DNA of 64,000 nucleotides from an uncultured Synergistales bacterium (GCA_905233725.1 CAJOEM010000006.1:23578-87577), one strand, 5' to 3'; positions 48,762-59,083 are shown, counted from the first letter of the stretch. Numbers and translations are program-made. Notes: generated from the letters alone by a model not told the origin.

Positions 48762-51700
48762 ATGAAGAAGTTTTCATCAATCATGATTCTGTCCATGATT
48801 TGCGCGTTGTTAATGACCAGTGCGGCATTCGCTGATCATTTTGCGACAACGGACATGACTTGGGCGGAATTTTACGCGGGCGAGACTGGACAAACTGCTG
48901 AAGAATTAACGGCTGCTGGTCTCGATGCTGTCACGTCGGCAACTAACAGAATTTCCGGGAGATTCTCTCAGCTTGTCAGTTCCAACGATGGCTATCAAAT
49001 CATTGGCGTGAAAGCTGTTCAGGTTCGCATGTCTGACACAGTTTACGAGGCTCTCAAATCTGACACGCGCTACACGTTCGTTGAAACAGAATTTGACGAG
49101 TACAAAGAAGTTTCGGCTGATGGTTCGTTCGGAGCAATGGTCTCTGATCTTAAAACAGCAACTAACGCAAGCGTAACATCACTCTCAAGCGGACCGGCAA
49201 GCACTTGGGGAAATTATTCGCTCAATCTTGCAAACGTCAGCGAGATCACGCTCACCAGTGGTGACGAAAGATTTGATCTCGGCGCAACACTCACAACAAG
49301 TGACGGAAAAGTTTACGGACTGAGACATAACAGCAATCTTTGGTTCAACGCAAGCACAATCGCTTTCTGTGTGAACGCTGATTACAAAGAGCCGCACGGT
49401 TCTACAAGAGATTACGCTTACACTCAGGATCTCGTAGGCAAAACGATTACAAAGATCACGTATATCTTGAAAGATCAGCCAAATGTCGAGATCGATTGCA
49501 ATGTCTACGTGACTGAACCAACAAGCGCAGAAGTTAAAGTTGAAGTTCTCAGCCCTGATGCAGCAAAATTGACCGTCGAAAATTCCGAGAGCGGCGCGGC
49601 TTATGCACCTGTTTCAGTTTACAGAGGCTCAGGACGTGGCAGGACAAGTCTGACGGCAGAAACAAATTACACGTTCGAGAACGGCGTTTTGACAATCACG
49701 AGCGATGACATGGCGACGCTGCAAGATTACACGGTGATTTTCAGCGATGCAAACAAGAAATACAACGATATTTCCGCAACGTTCAATTTCTATTATCATT
49801 ACGCTACGACGGACATGACATGGGCAGAATTTTATGCCGGCGAAGTTGGCGAGACTGTTTCTGATCTTGAAACTGCTGGACTTGACGCGATCTCAACACC
49901 GACAACAGGACACTCGAATCGCTTCCCGTTGTTATTAAGCGCGGAATTTCCCGATGTTTCAAGAACTGTAATTTCGGGTGAAAAAGCTGTTCAGGTTCGT
50001 ATGAGCGATGACGTATATCAAACTCTCAAGAGCAATTCCCGCTATAAATTTGTCAGCGGCGTGTTCTCCGAGTACAAAGTCGTAAATTCTGACGGAACTT
50101 TCGGCAAAATGCTTACAAGTCTCACAAGTGTTGACGCAACTGTTAGTCTTGCAAGCGGTGCGTCGGCTCGTTGGGGACAATATCAGATCAACATTTCAGG
50201 TGCAAATATCGACATAGGACTCAGCAACAAAATCGCTGCAAAATTCCTCGGTGTTGTACTCGAAACTTCAGACGGCAAGAAATACGGCATGAGGCATGAT
50301 AATAATCTCTGGTCTGATGCTAACACGATCGCTTTCTGTGTGAACGAAAATTACACTGAGCCACACGGACAGGGAACAACACGCGATTACGATTACACAG
50401 CAGATCTCGCTGGCAAGACTATATCGAAAATTACGTTCTTGATCAAAGATGCTGCTGACGTGGAAATTCCATGTAATTTGAAAGTCAAGTCTTTGAGCAG
50501 TGCTACAGCAACGGCTACAGTCTCCGGCGACGACACCGTGAATTTCACGCTTAGCGATTCCAGCTACACACTCAGCTCTGTTTCATCTGGTTCAGGACGT
50601 AACGCAAAGACTCTCGATTCGAGCGATTACACATATTCAAACGGCGTTCTGACTATTACCGGCGGTGGTTCTGGAAGCTATACGGCATATTTCACGAGTG
50701 AGCAATACACTGACATTTCCGCGAGTTTCACTTTCGATAATTACTACGCAACGACCGATATGACCTGGGCAGAATTTTACGCGGGCGAAACTGGCAGCAG
50801 TAAATCCGAACTCGAAGCAGCAGGACTTGACGCTGTGAGTTCATCAACGAATCGAATTTCGGGGCGTTTCTCACAACTCGTGGCTTCCAACGATGGCTAT
50901 GATATTGTCGGAGTGAAAGCTGTTCAGGTTCGCATGAGTGACGCAGTTTATCAAGTTCTAAGCAAAGACACACGCTACACTCTCGCAACAAAAGGCTTCT
51001 CAGAATACAAAGTCGTCAGCTCTGATGGCTCATTCGGCAAAATGACAGATACTGGCACGAAAACCGTTAATGACGCTGTTGTAACTTTATCAAGCGGCGG
51101 CTCAGCAACCTGGGGAAATTATCAGCTCGAGATTTCCGGCGTTAATATCACTGTCTCAAGCGGCGATACACGTTACGATCTCGGCGCAACTATCGAAACT
51201 TCAGACGGCAAAATTTACGGGTTAAGACATAACAGCAATCTTTGGTTTCAAGCGAACACAATCGCGTTATCATTCAGAGATTTTGTCGAGCCTCACGGAA
51301 TTCACAGAGATTACGATTACACGTCAGATCTCGAAGGCAAGACTCTCAAGAAAATTACGTTTATCTTGAAAGATCAAGCCGATGTCGTGATTAATTGCGA
51401 CGTATTCTTGAAGAACTGGACGGACGCGACTGTTAAAGCTACAGAACCTGAAACGGGATTCTTAGTTCCGTTAGCAAGTCTTGATTTCGCTTTCACTGGT
51501 GTGCCTTCAGATGCAAATTACACGCTCTCAAATTTCCAGTCTGGTTCAGGGCGCAACAGGTCAACAATTTCCGCAGATCTCTACACGTTCGCGAATAACA
51601 CTCTGAGCATGAAAGACGGATTTAATACCGGAGCTTACAGAGTAGTTTTTGCTGATTCAAATAATAAATACGTTGATCTTGCTGCGAGTTTCACGATTTA

Positions 51701-53063
51701 CACGACTGACGCAAGCAGCTTGATCATGCCGGACGCGAATAATGCTGCTGAATTGGGCTTCCTGCTCACGCCTCGGGGAGCAATGGCTGCAATCGACAAA
51801 GCACTCGACGATAACAAATTAGTCAACGCTTCGAGCTATACAACTTCATCTGATAATTACTCAGCCGCATTCACAAACGCTGCGAATATTATCACGGGTT
51901 CAGGATTCAGCTTTGATATTGCGTTGAAAAACGTTTCGAGCGATTACTCGGCGATTGTAGGCTTCCAGAAAACGTTCAGATTAACTCCGGCAAATTGCGG
52001 TTCAGACTTTGCCGCGATTCTTGCTGAAATGAAAAAATTCCCTGTGTTCTCGTACGGTGGCGTTAATTACGTCATTATCGAGGACACGTCGAAACTCAAA
52101 GACATGGGCTTGAAAGTTATGTCGCTGAACTTGGACGGAACTTCCCGTGACATCACCAGCGATTTTAGCGTCGGAGCAATCATCGAGAGTGATACCAGCA
52201 TCGCAATTATCTACGGCGGAATGATGGCTGACTCAGCTACACTCTTAGAAGGCGAGTACTTGCTTTCACCTGAGGGCGAGAAACTTTTCAGAGACGGCGT
52301 GAAAGACGATCATATTACTGCAACATGGTTCTTTGTGAAAACTTCAACAAGCTCAGGCGGCGGCGATACACCTGCACCGGGCGGCTCTGGTGGTTCTGAA
52401 GGCGACGATGAAGCGTCAACAGAAGTCCCGGAAAAAGCATATCAGGAATCTCAAACTCCTAGCGCAACAGTTCAGGAAAATTTCTCAGAACCAGCAGTCG
52501 TAGAAACAGTCGCTAACGCAATCGAGAAAAAACTCGGAGCAAGTCTTCCAAGCGGTGTCGATGGCGCATTAATCGTTCTTCCGGATTCAGCAAAAGGTGA
52601 CAAACGCGATCTCACAAATGGCGAAGTTGCTGCCCTCGAAGATGCAAGCGAAGATATTCTCGTAGTTCTTGAAACAATGAAAGTCGCCTCAGACGGAATA
52701 TATTATTTCAAAGTTCCAAGCGATAATCTTGAAATCGGCAAATTGATTTTCATTCACATGTTCGTTGGCAATGATTCTGAGACAAAATCCGTAAGATCTT
52801 CAACTTATGATGATGAGGGCGAGAATGCAGTTTTCGTGAACGATAACGGCGAAGTGATCACAAAAGTTCCTGCCTCAAAAGACGTGAACGTTGCAGCTTA
52901 CATGGAAGCAGATACAGAATACACACCAGTCGTGACGACATCAGATTCGACAACAACACCTTCACAATATCATGGCAGCGGCGGTGGTGGCGGTTGTAAC
53001 TCCGGGATTTTCTCTGGAATGATTCTTGCGTTAGGATTAGCGTTAGTATTTAAACAAAACTAA
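48762..53063 (+). CDS. Large surface protein with three Tp47-like repeats and Synergist-CTERM-like tail
   Basis: 1433 residues. A signal peptide (MKKFSSIMILSMICALLMTS) is followed by three repeats of about 315 residues, each opening with (F/Y)ATTDMTWAEFYAGE: DNA 48840-49798, 49799-50744 and 50745-51700. They resemble the Tp47 lipoprotein (penicillin-binding protein) of Treponema, as in the opening YATxxxxAxxxAGE and GxKA pattern. A further domain (51700-52340), a Gly/Ser/Pro linker, a second domain with DGALIVLPDSAKGDKRDL, and a tail GGGGGCNSGIFSG plus hydrophobic helix and KQN follow. The tail matches the Synergist-CTERM layout. Repeats 1 and 3 are closer to each other than to repeat 2. A cell-surface location is likely; beta-lactam binding is not shown. 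Confidence 0.8.
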   Translation: MKKFSSIMILSMICALLMTSAAFADHFATTDMTWAEFYAGETGQTAEELTAAGLDAVTSATNRISGRFSQLVSSNDGYQIIGVKAVQVRMSDTVYEALKSDTRYTFVETEFDEYKEVSADGSFGAMVSDLKTATNASVTSLSSGPASTWGNYSLNLANVSEITLTSGDERFDLGATLTTSDGKVYGLRHNSNLWFNASTIAFCVNADYKEPHGSTRDYAYTQDLVGKTITKITYILKDQPNVEIDCNVYVTEPTSAEVKVEVLSPDAAKLTVENSESGAAYAPVSVYRGSGRGRTSLTAETNYTFENGVLTITSDDMATLQDYTVIFSDANKKYNDISATFNFYYHYATTDMTWAEFYAGEVGETVSDLETAGLDAISTPTTGHSNRFPLLLSAEFPDVSRTVISGEKAVQVRMSDDVYQTLKSNSRYKFVSGVFSEYKVVNSDGTFGKMLTSLTSVDATVSLASGASARWGQYQINISGANIDIGLSNKIAAKFLGVVLETSDGKKYGMRHDNNLWSDANTIAFCVNENYTEPHGQGTTRDYDYTADLAGKTISKITFLIKDAADVEIPCNLKVKSLSSATATATVSGDDTVNFTLSDSSYTLSSVSSGSGRNAKTLDSSDYTYSNGVLTITGGGSGSYTAYFTSEQYTDISASFTFDNYYATTDMTWAEFYAGETGSSKSELEAAGLDAVSSSTNRISGRFSQLVASNDGYDIVGVKAVQVRMSDAVYQVLSKDTRYTLATKGFSEYKVVSSDGSFGKMTDTGTKTVNDAVVTLSSGGSATWGNYQLEISGVNITVSSGDTRYDLGATIETSDGKIYGLRHNSNLWFQANTIALSFRDFVEPHGIHRDYDYTSDLEGKTLKKITFILKDQADVVINCDVFLKNWTDATVKATEPETGFLVPLASLDFAFTGVPSDANYTLSNFQSGSGRNRSTISADLYTFANNTLSMKDGFNTGAYRVVFADSNNKYVDLAASFTIYTTDASSLIMPDANNAAELGFLLTPRGAMAAIDKALDDNKLVNASSYTTSSDNYSAAFTNAANIITGSGFSFDIALKNVSSDYSAIVGFQKTFRLTPANCGSDFAAILAEMKKFPVFSYGGVNYVIIEDTSKLKDMGLKVMSLNLDGTSRDITSDFSVGAIIESDTSIAIIYGGMMADSATLLEGEYLLSPEGEKLFRDGVKDDHITATWFFVKTSTSSGGGDTPAPGGSGGSEGDDEASTEVPEKAYQESQTPSATVQENFSEPAVVETVANAIEKKLGASLPSGVDGALIVLPDSAKGDKRDLTNGEVAALEDASEDILVVLETMKVASDGIYYFKVPSDNLEIGKLIFIHMFVGNDSETKSVRSSTYDDEGENAVFVNDNGEVITKVPASKDVNVAAYMEADTEYTPVVTTSDSTTTPSQYHGSGGGGGCNSGIFSGMILALGLALVFKQN

Positions 53064-53102
53064 TTCTGTTGAATAGATAGATAACATAACACTCTAAAAT
53101 TA

Positions 53103-53149
53103 ATGCAGCTCCTCTGAGATCCAAAATTTCTCGGGGGAACTGCATTTTT
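53103..53149. terminator. Terminator after the surface protein gene
   Basis: ATGCAG and CTGCAT, plus inner arms CTCCTCTGAGA and TCTCGGGGGA, form a long stem ending in TTTTT (53144-53148). It lies between the convergent surface protein gene and ychF. Confidence 0.8.
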
Positions 53150-53179
53150 CATGAACGGATTTTCTCGCAAATTTGCAAT

Positions 53180-54259
53180 TCAAACGTTGAATCTTATCTC
53201 GATCATGTCGCCGTCCTTCACGATATATTCTTTGCCCTCAAGACGCAAAACTCCTTTATCACGACACGCACTCATCGAAGCATTGTTGCTCATGAAATCA
53301 TCGAACGAGACAACCTGCGCACGAATAAATCCGCGAGCTAAATCCGAATGAATCGTGCCGGCAGCATCTACAGCAGTCGCGCCCTCATGCAAAGTCCACG
53401 CACGAACTTCATCAGAACCACTAGTGAAAAACGATATTAAGCCCAGAATTTTATACGCCTCGTGAATCAATCTATCGCGTCCCGGCTCAGAAATGCGCAA
53501 ATCCTTCATGAACTCCTCACGGTCTGACGCGTCTAATTGCTCAAGTTCCATCTCAGTTGCTCCGTAAACACGAACAATTTCCAATCCCAGGTCATCAAGC
53601 TCCGGGAATTTCTCATCGGTCTGAGTGTCATCGAGATTCAGGATTAACAATTCCGGCTTTAAAGTCAAGAACGCAAATCCAGATAACGCGCGCTTCTGTT
53701 CATCTGTCAAGGCAAACTCACGCAGGGGCTTCTCGTTAAGCAAAAACTCCTGCAACTCACGCAGCAAATCCAGCTCAGAATTTTCTGCCTGTGTAAGCTT
53801 CTTCTTCGCAAATTTCTCCTCGAGTCGCGACAATCTATTGCTAATCACGCCCAAGTCACGATAAATTAACTCGGCCTCAACAATTTTCCAATCTCGCAGC
53901 GGGTCAATCGAATTTTCCGGATGCGGCACTGAGTCATTCTTGAAAACACGCACAACATGCAAGAGCGCGTCCGACTCCGACACAAACGACAAAAACGAAT
54001 TTCCCAATCCAGCACCTTTGCCGGCATCTCTAGACAAGCCAGCCAGGTCTACAAATTCAACATCAGCAGGTTTCTCGGATTTCGGCGCGAAAATTTCCAC
54101 CAGTTTGTCAAAGCGCGAATCCGGAACGTTCACCAACGCACGATTAGGCTCAGTTTTTCCACCGGCGTAGGGCTTGACTTCTGCACCGGCTCTCGTAATC
54201 ACGTTAAAAATCGTAGTCTTACCAGACAGTGGCAAGCCAACAATTCCGCATTTTAGCAT
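53180..54259 (-). CDS. ychF: YchF-like GTPase (Obg family, DUF933)
   Basis: 359 residues. The P-loop is GLPLSGKTTIFNVITRAG, which differs from the usual YchF sequence (NVGKST), then a switch region DLAGLSRDAGKGAGLGNSFL and a C-terminal TGS/DUF933 domain (AAGTIHSDLARGFIRAQVVS; KDGDMIEIRF). YchF proteins bind ATP or GTP and associate with ribosomes. The variant P-loop places it in a subfamily, and nucleotide preference cannot be read. It is the last gene of the operon asparaginase-like-der-antiporter-ldt-ychF. Confidence 0.88.
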   Translation of the reverse strand: MLKCGIVGLPLSGKTTIFNVITRAGAEVKPYAGGKTEPNRALVNVPDSRFDKLVEIFAPKSEKPADVEFVDLAGLSRDAGKGAGLGNSFLSFVSESDALLHVVRVFKNDSVPHPENSIDPLRDWKIVEAELIYRDLGVISNRLSRLEEKFAKKKLTQAENSELDLLRELQEFLLNEKPLREFALTDEQKRALSGFAFLTLKPELLILNLDDTQTDEKFPELDDLGLEIVRVYGATEMELEQLDASDREEFMKDLRISEPGRDRLIHEAYKILGLISFFTSGSDEVRAWTLHEGATAVDAAGTIHSDLARGFIRAQVVSFDDFMSNNASMSACRDKGVLRLEGKEYIVKDGDMIEIRFNV

Positions 54260-54279
54260 TTCTCACACTCTCCTGTTTT

Positions 54280-55137
54280 TTATCTTTCGCTAATCACAAC
54301 CGGCATGTTCACATACGCGAGCTGCCTCAATTCCTGAATATCACTGTTGCGCAATCTCACGCAGCCCTCTGTCGCGCGTGTTCCCAAAGAATCCGGATCA
54401 TGTGTTCCGTGAATGCCTATACCCTTCCAGCCCTTCGCATCAAGTCTCAAGAACCACGGACCATAAGCTCCTTTGATTTTGCCTTTGCCATCGCGAAAAT
54501 CATGACTCCATTTCGAAGCGTCCTCAATCGAAACGATCTTGAAATTCCCGACCGGTGTTCTGTGATCGCCGATATATTGCTTGTCTCCGGTATTTCTGCC
54601 AATCGCAATCGGATAGACTTTCACAATTTTGTCGCCTTTATACAGCGTAAGTTTGTACTCAGATTTGTTCACGAATATCCGGTAATTATTATCATTTTTG
54701 ACACCAGCGAAAATTTTCTGAGCATTTTCACTCGAACTTGATTCCGGATTTACTTTATTAACTTTCTCGACGCGAATTTCCAGATTAGCATTCTCAACAA
54801 CTGGCGATTGCGATACCAGAACAGGATTCATTACGCGATTCTCAACATGATTCTCGATTTTGGCTTTCGGCATTGGCATCTCAGCTGGCGGCTCCTGCAA
54901 CGAGAACGTCAAACTTTCGCGCGAAGCTTGCTTCGAACTGGAACTCGAATTCACGAAAAAACTCGAATACGACGCGTACGCAATTCCGCACACAAATATC
55001 GCAACAACTACACATATCAATCGCAAAACCGGGTGCATTCGCTTCTTCGTAACCCAGCGTCCCTGACCGCGATCGATCCAGACCGTCTTGAATGTCGTTA
55101 TCTCTCTCAGAAAATTCTTGAATTCCTGCATTTGCAT
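54280..55137 (-). CDS. Membrane-anchored L,D-transpeptidase (YkuD)
   Basis: 285 residues. A membrane helix (about 36-56; LRLICVVVAIFVCGIAYASY) anchors a linker and a YkuD domain (about 150-285). The catalytic signature is GIGIHGTHDPDSLG followed by ATEGCVRLRNSDI with the nucleophilic cysteine. L,D-transpeptidases crosslink peptidoglycan or attach proteins to it. AAGGAG lies some 14 bases before the ATG. It lies between the antiporter and ychF. Confidence 0.88.
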   Translation of the reverse strand: MQMQEFKNFLREITTFKTVWIDRGQGRWVTKKRMHPVLRLICVVVAIFVCGIAYASYSSFFVNSSSSSKQASRESLTFSLQEPPAEMPMPKAKIENHVENRVMNPVLVSQSPVVENANLEIRVEKVNKVNPESSSSENAQKIFAGVKNDNNYRIFVNKSEYKLTLYKGDKIVKVYPIAIGRNTGDKQYIGDHRTPVGNFKIVSIEDASKWSHDFRDGKGKIKGAYGPWFLRLDAKGWKGIGIHGTHDPDSLGTRATEGCVRLRNSDIQELRQLAYVNMPVVISER

Positions 55138-55155
55138 TTAATAATCAGCGCTCCT

Positions 55156-56646
55156 TTACGCATTATTTTCTGGTTCTATAACTTGCAGCAACTTGCTCTC
55201 GACTCCGGATAACAACGCACGTTCCCCGAATATCAGCAGCGTATCTCCAGCTTCGAGTTTAGTATTGCCCTTGGGAATTATAAATTTCGTTCCGCGATTT
55301 ATCAGCAAGATCGTAACGCCGTCCGGGAAAATTCTCAGCTCACTGATCATCTTGCCAACGTAAACAGAATTTGCAGCTAAGTCTACTTCGCGAGTTTCCT
55401 CTGTGCCTGCGCCTGGTGTCCTGTCAAAACTCAGCGGATAAGCTTTCGACTCACGAACCCACGCATCGAGTTGCAATAATTTCGCAGCCTTAGCGAGTGT
55501 CTTCCCCTGAAGCATCACTGACGACAGCACAACGAAAAATACTATATTAAACATGTACGATGCCTGTGGATGTCCTTCAGTCAACGGATACGTAGCCAAA
55601 ATAATCGGTGTAGCTCCGCGCAATCCAGTCCAACTGATAAAAGCTTTCTCTCTCAGACTAAACTTGCTCATGAACGTACACGCGAAAACTGCCACAGGTC
55701 TCGCAACGAACATCAGGAAAAACGAGATCATCAATCCTACTCTAATAACCGGCAGGCGAATCACGTCTCTCGGCGTAACGAACAATCCCAAGACCAGGAA
55801 CATGATAATCTGCATCAGCCATGAGAATCCGTCATGAAATCTCTGCAAGCTGTATTTATACAGGAAGTCTCCGTTATTCATAACGATTCCGCAGACGTAA
55901 AGTGCAAGATAAGCATTCCCGTAAAACGTCTCAGCTAAGCCAAACGTCGTCATTACAATCGAAATTCCCCAAACTGGATATAAAGCTTCGTTCGAGACCT
56001 TCAATCGCTGAATCATAAAGCACGCCAATCGCCCCATCAATACGCCCATCAATCCGCCAACAAGCATTTGCACGACGAATTTTAACACGAGCTGCACTAA
56101 CGGAACATCCGGACTTTTCAGCCAACTTATCGCAGCAATCGTCAGGAACACAGCCATCGGATCGTTACTTCCGGATTCAAATTCGAGCAACGGTTTCAAG
56201 CCGCCTTTTATGCCGATCTTCTGAGTTCGCAAAATCGAGAAAACCGCCGCCGCATCAGTCGAAGAAAATATCGCTGCCAACAAGAACGCGTCTTTATACG
56301 AGAACACATCAAGAAACGCAATCGGAATCGCCAAAACTACCGCCGTCAAAAAAACTCCAAGCGTAGATAACACAACTCCCTGCGTTACGATTGGCTTCAC
56401 ATCTGCCCACTTAGTCTGAAATCCGCCGGAGAATAATATAAATGCGAGCGCAAAAGTTCCGATCTCATTCGCAAGTTTTGCATCAGAAAAATTCAAGCCG
56501 CCCGGACCGTTCACTCCAGCCATCATTCCGATCCCCAGGAACAATACTAACGCAGGAACTCTGATTTTCTCAGAAAGCGTACCGGCTACAAGACTCATGA
56601 AAAACAACAAACCTGTGACCAGAAACGGATTTGCATACTGAAGCAT
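55156..56646 (-). CDS. CPA1-type cation/proton antiporter with TrkA-C domain
   Basis: 496 residues. About 12 membrane helices occupy the first 390 residues, with the family motifs GFQTKWADVKP, AIFSSTDAAAVFSILR, FESGSNDPMAVFLTI and ISWTGLRGATPIILATYPL. The C-terminal 110 residues are a TrkA-C-like domain (DGVTILLINRGTKFIIPKGN). The group resembles NhaP2/CvrA, which exports potassium or sodium for protons. It lies between der (44-base gap) and the L,D-transpeptidase gene (18-base gap). Confidence 0.9.
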   Translation of the reverse strand: MLQYANPFLVTGLLFFMSLVAGTLSEKIRVPALVLFLGIGMMAGVNGPGGLNFSDAKLANEIGTFALAFILFSGGFQTKWADVKPIVTQGVVLSTLGVFLTAVVLAIPIAFLDVFSYKDAFLLAAIFSSTDAAAVFSILRTQKIGIKGGLKPLLEFESGSNDPMAVFLTIAAISWLKSPDVPLVQLVLKFVVQMLVGGLMGVLMGRLACFMIQRLKVSNEALYPVWGISIVMTTFGLAETFYGNAYLALYVCGIVMNNGDFLYKYSLQRFHDGFSWLMQIIMFLVLGLFVTPRDVIRLPVIRVGLMISFFLMFVARPVAVFACTFMSKFSLREKAFISWTGLRGATPIILATYPLTEGHPQASYMFNIVFFVVLSSVMLQGKTLAKAAKLLQLDAWVRESKAYPLSFDRTPGAGTEETREVDLAANSVYVGKMISELRIFPDGVTILLINRGTKFIIPKGNTKLEAGDTLLIFGERALLSGVESKLLQVIEPENNA

Positions 56647-56690
56647 TTAATTAAACATTTCCTCCTGAATTAATAATAATCACGCGAATA

Positions 56691-58043
56691 TTATATATTA
56701 TCCTGCTCTTTGCCGCGCCAGAATATTCTGATTGGCACTCCGTCGAAATTCTCAAGTTTGCGAATCTCATTCCTGACGTGATTCTCAAAGCCGGAATTTG
56801 CGATTGCCGGGTCATTTACGAAAAATATAAACGTCGGAGGCTTGGTCTCAGCTTGCGAGCAATAATATATCTTGAGAGTTTTTCCGCGCCTGTTTGACGG
56901 CAACCTGTCGAACGCCAGCACATCACGCATCAGTCTATTCAGAATATTCGTCGGGATTCTTTTCGCACGATTCGCATTCACGTTCAAGACGCTCTCGATA
57001 ATTTTCCCAACTCCGCGACCGCTCAGAGCCGATGCAAATATCACCGGCGCAAAATTCAGGAACGGCATATCGTCACGAATCTTTTTTACAAGTTTGTCGG
57101 CTTTGGACTCAGATTTCTCGACAAGATCCCATTTATTAATCACAAGAATCAAGCCTTTGCCTTTCTCTACGACATGTGCCGCGATTTTCTTGTCCTGATC
57201 CGTGCATGGCTCCTGCGCATCCATCAAAAGCAATGCTACGTCCGAACGATCTATTGCTGCCAAAGTCCTCACGAACGAGTAATATTCAAGATCATTGCCA
57301 GTCCCGGCAGAAAATTTTCCCTTACGACGCAATCCAGCCGTGTCGATAATCCGGAATTTCTGAGCGTCAATTTCCACAGGCATATCAACAGGATCGCGCG
57401 TTGTACCTGCAACTGGACTCACAAGTGAACGCTCTGAACCCGAGATTTTATTCAACAGCGAAGATTTCCCGACATTAGGCTTCCCCACGATTGCGAGCCT
57501 AATTTCAGAATCATCAGATTCAAAATCCGAATCCGAGTCATAATCTTCGGGCAACAAATCCAGAATCAAATCCTGCAATTCATACAAATTCCGTTTGTGT
57601 ACGGCACTGATCGCAATCACGTTCTCAAATCCAAGAGAATAAGCTTCGTTCGCAAAATCATCGTGTTTCGCATCGTCAGATTTATTCACGGCTACGATCA
57701 CGGGCTTTTTCCCCGAAGATTTCCGCAGAAATTCCGCAATCTCCCAATCCGAACTCGTTATGCCTTCGCGACAATCCGTCATGAAAATTATCAAGTCCGA
57801 TTCACTCACTGCCTGGTCAACATGATTCTTGATTCCCGCGCTGAAATCAGTGTCCGTTCCGAAAATTCCGCCGGTGTCTATTACATAAAAATTTCTCCTG
57901 TGCCAACTGACTTCCCCGTATAATCTATCGCGCGTAACTCCGGGAACATCGTCAACAATCGCGTTTCTCTCACCTGTGAGCCTGTTGAATAACGACGATT
58001 TCCCAACGTTCGGTCTTCCAATTATTGCTACGATTTTAGACAT
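56691..58043 (-). CDS. der: Ribosome assembly GTPase Der (EngA)
   Basis: 450 residues. Two consecutive G domains: GRPNVGKSSLFNRL, DTGGIFG and NKSD in the first; GKPNVGKSSLLNKI, DTAGLRRKGK and NKWDLVEK in the second, followed by the KH-like C-terminal domain (PPTFIFFVNDP). Der is required for 50S assembly. It starts 5 bases after the asparaginase-like gene and so shares its transcript. Confidence 0.97.
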   Translation of the reverse strand: MSKIVAIIGRPNVGKSSLFNRLTGERNAIVDDVPGVTRDRLYGEVSWHRRNFYVIDTGGIFGTDTDFSAGIKNHVDQAVSESDLIIFMTDCREGITSSDWEIAEFLRKSSGKKPVIVAVNKSDDAKHDDFANEAYSLGFENVIAISAVHKRNLYELQDLILDLLPEDYDSDSDFESDDSEIRLAIVGKPNVGKSSLLNKISGSERSLVSPVAGTTRDPVDMPVEIDAQKFRIIDTAGLRRKGKFSAGTGNDLEYYSFVRTLAAIDRSDVALLLMDAQEPCTDQDKKIAAHVVEKGKGLILVINKWDLVEKSESKADKLVKKIRDDMPFLNFAPVIFASALSGRGVGKIIESVLNVNANRAKRIPTNILNRLMRDVLAFDRLPSNRRGKTLKIYYCSQAETKPPTFIFFVNDPAIANSGFENHVRNEIRKLENFDGVPIRIFWRGKEQDNI

Positions 58044-58048
58044 GTAAT

Positions 58049-59083
58049 TTATTTCCTGTGCATATAATCAGCTAATTCATCGCCCTGCAGTCCCGAAGCA
58101 AGTCCAACCGCAAGCCTGATTCGCGCCTGATACGGTGACAGCATTCCAGCGTTAATAAGGCCCATCTCCAGCAACTGTGACGCGCTGCCCTCAAAATCTT
58201 CCATTGCTTGGACGAATCCGTCCGGGTATCTCGATGTCAGAACAATCGGAATTTCCGCACGAACCAATTTTCTCAACGATGGCACCCAAACTGACGGCAC
58301 ATCTCCATCGCCCAGACCAGACACAACAAGTCCGTCCAACTCCTCGAACTTCTGCTCACTCTTTCCCAACAACGCGCGCAAAATCAGATCTCCGTCCCCG
58401 AGTGATGCGCTCAAAATCGGAATATTCCTGGCTAACGGCGAAACAATTTTCCGAACGTTTCTGTGACGCGGCAATCTCAACGCGATATAATCACCAGACG
58501 GCTGCGAAAAAACTCCCAGCGGCGATTCCGGGAATGCAAGCAAACCTGCACGATTGAAATTCGAGATTCTCAAAACATCTGCCGGCGCGTAAATCCCGTC
58601 CTGAATGCAAATCAACGCTCCTTTGCCCTGACACGCTCCAGATAACGCTGCTCGAACTGACTGCGAAAGTCTCAAGCTTGTCTCAGAATTCGTCGAGTCC
58701 GCATTGAAAATCGAGCCTGTAAATATCAGCGGCGGATTCAATTCCCAGACCAGATCCGCAAAATACGCCAACTCCGCCAGAGCTTGAATGCCACACGTTA
58801 CGACAACTCCGCGCGCACCGTAATCGTGAATGAAGCTTGAAACCATCGACATGATTTCCCCGCACATTCTCAGCGTATAATTCGACGTAGGCTGCAAACT
58901 CCATTTATGAACAACCGCGTGACTTTGCAATTCCTCGGGCAATGTCGACAAAATTTCCTCGTCCGTGAGATCAATCTCTTCAGCGTTTTCGTGTCTCTGA
59001 ACGATTCTGCCGCCTGCCAAGAGAATCACAACTTTGTCTTTGAAATTCGCATTTCTGGATTCGTTATTTTCCAGGTTTTCCAT
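58049..59083 (-). CDS. Asparaginase-fold protein lacking catalytic motifs
   Basis: 344 residues from the ATG at 59083 (a TTG at 59107 also starts the frame). The asparaginase I/II fold is suggested by ILLAGGRIV near the N-terminus, VVVTCGIQALAELAYFADLV and FTGSIFNADSTNSE. In active enzymes these read TGGTIA, HGTDTxxETAYF and TGAMRPxxxxSADG. Here the first catalytic Thr is Arg and the Thr-Asp pair is Ile-Gln, so hydrolysis is unlikely. The overall length fits the family. It leads the operon with der. A binding or structural role is possible. GGAAGGGAG precedes the start. Confidence 0.7.
   Translation of the reverse strand: MENLENNESRNANFKDKVVILLAGGRIVQRHENAEEIDLTDEEILSTLPEELQSHAVVHKWSLQPTSNYTLRMCGEIMSMVSSFIHDYGARGVVVTCGIQALAELAYFADLVWELNPPLIFTGSIFNADSTNSETSLRLSQSVRAALSGACQGKGALICIQDGIYAPADVLRISNFNRAGLLAFPESPLGVFSQPSGDYIALRLPRHRNVRKIVSPLARNIPILSASLGDGDLILRALLGKSEQKFEELDGLVVSGLGDGDVPSVWVPSLRKLVRAEIPIVLTSRYPDGFVQAMEDFEGSASQLLEMGLINAGMLSPYQARIRLAVGLASGLQGDELADYMHRK

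Noticed and set aside
54229..54741. 170-residue plus-strand frame
   Set aside because: Antisense to the L,D-transpeptidase gene.
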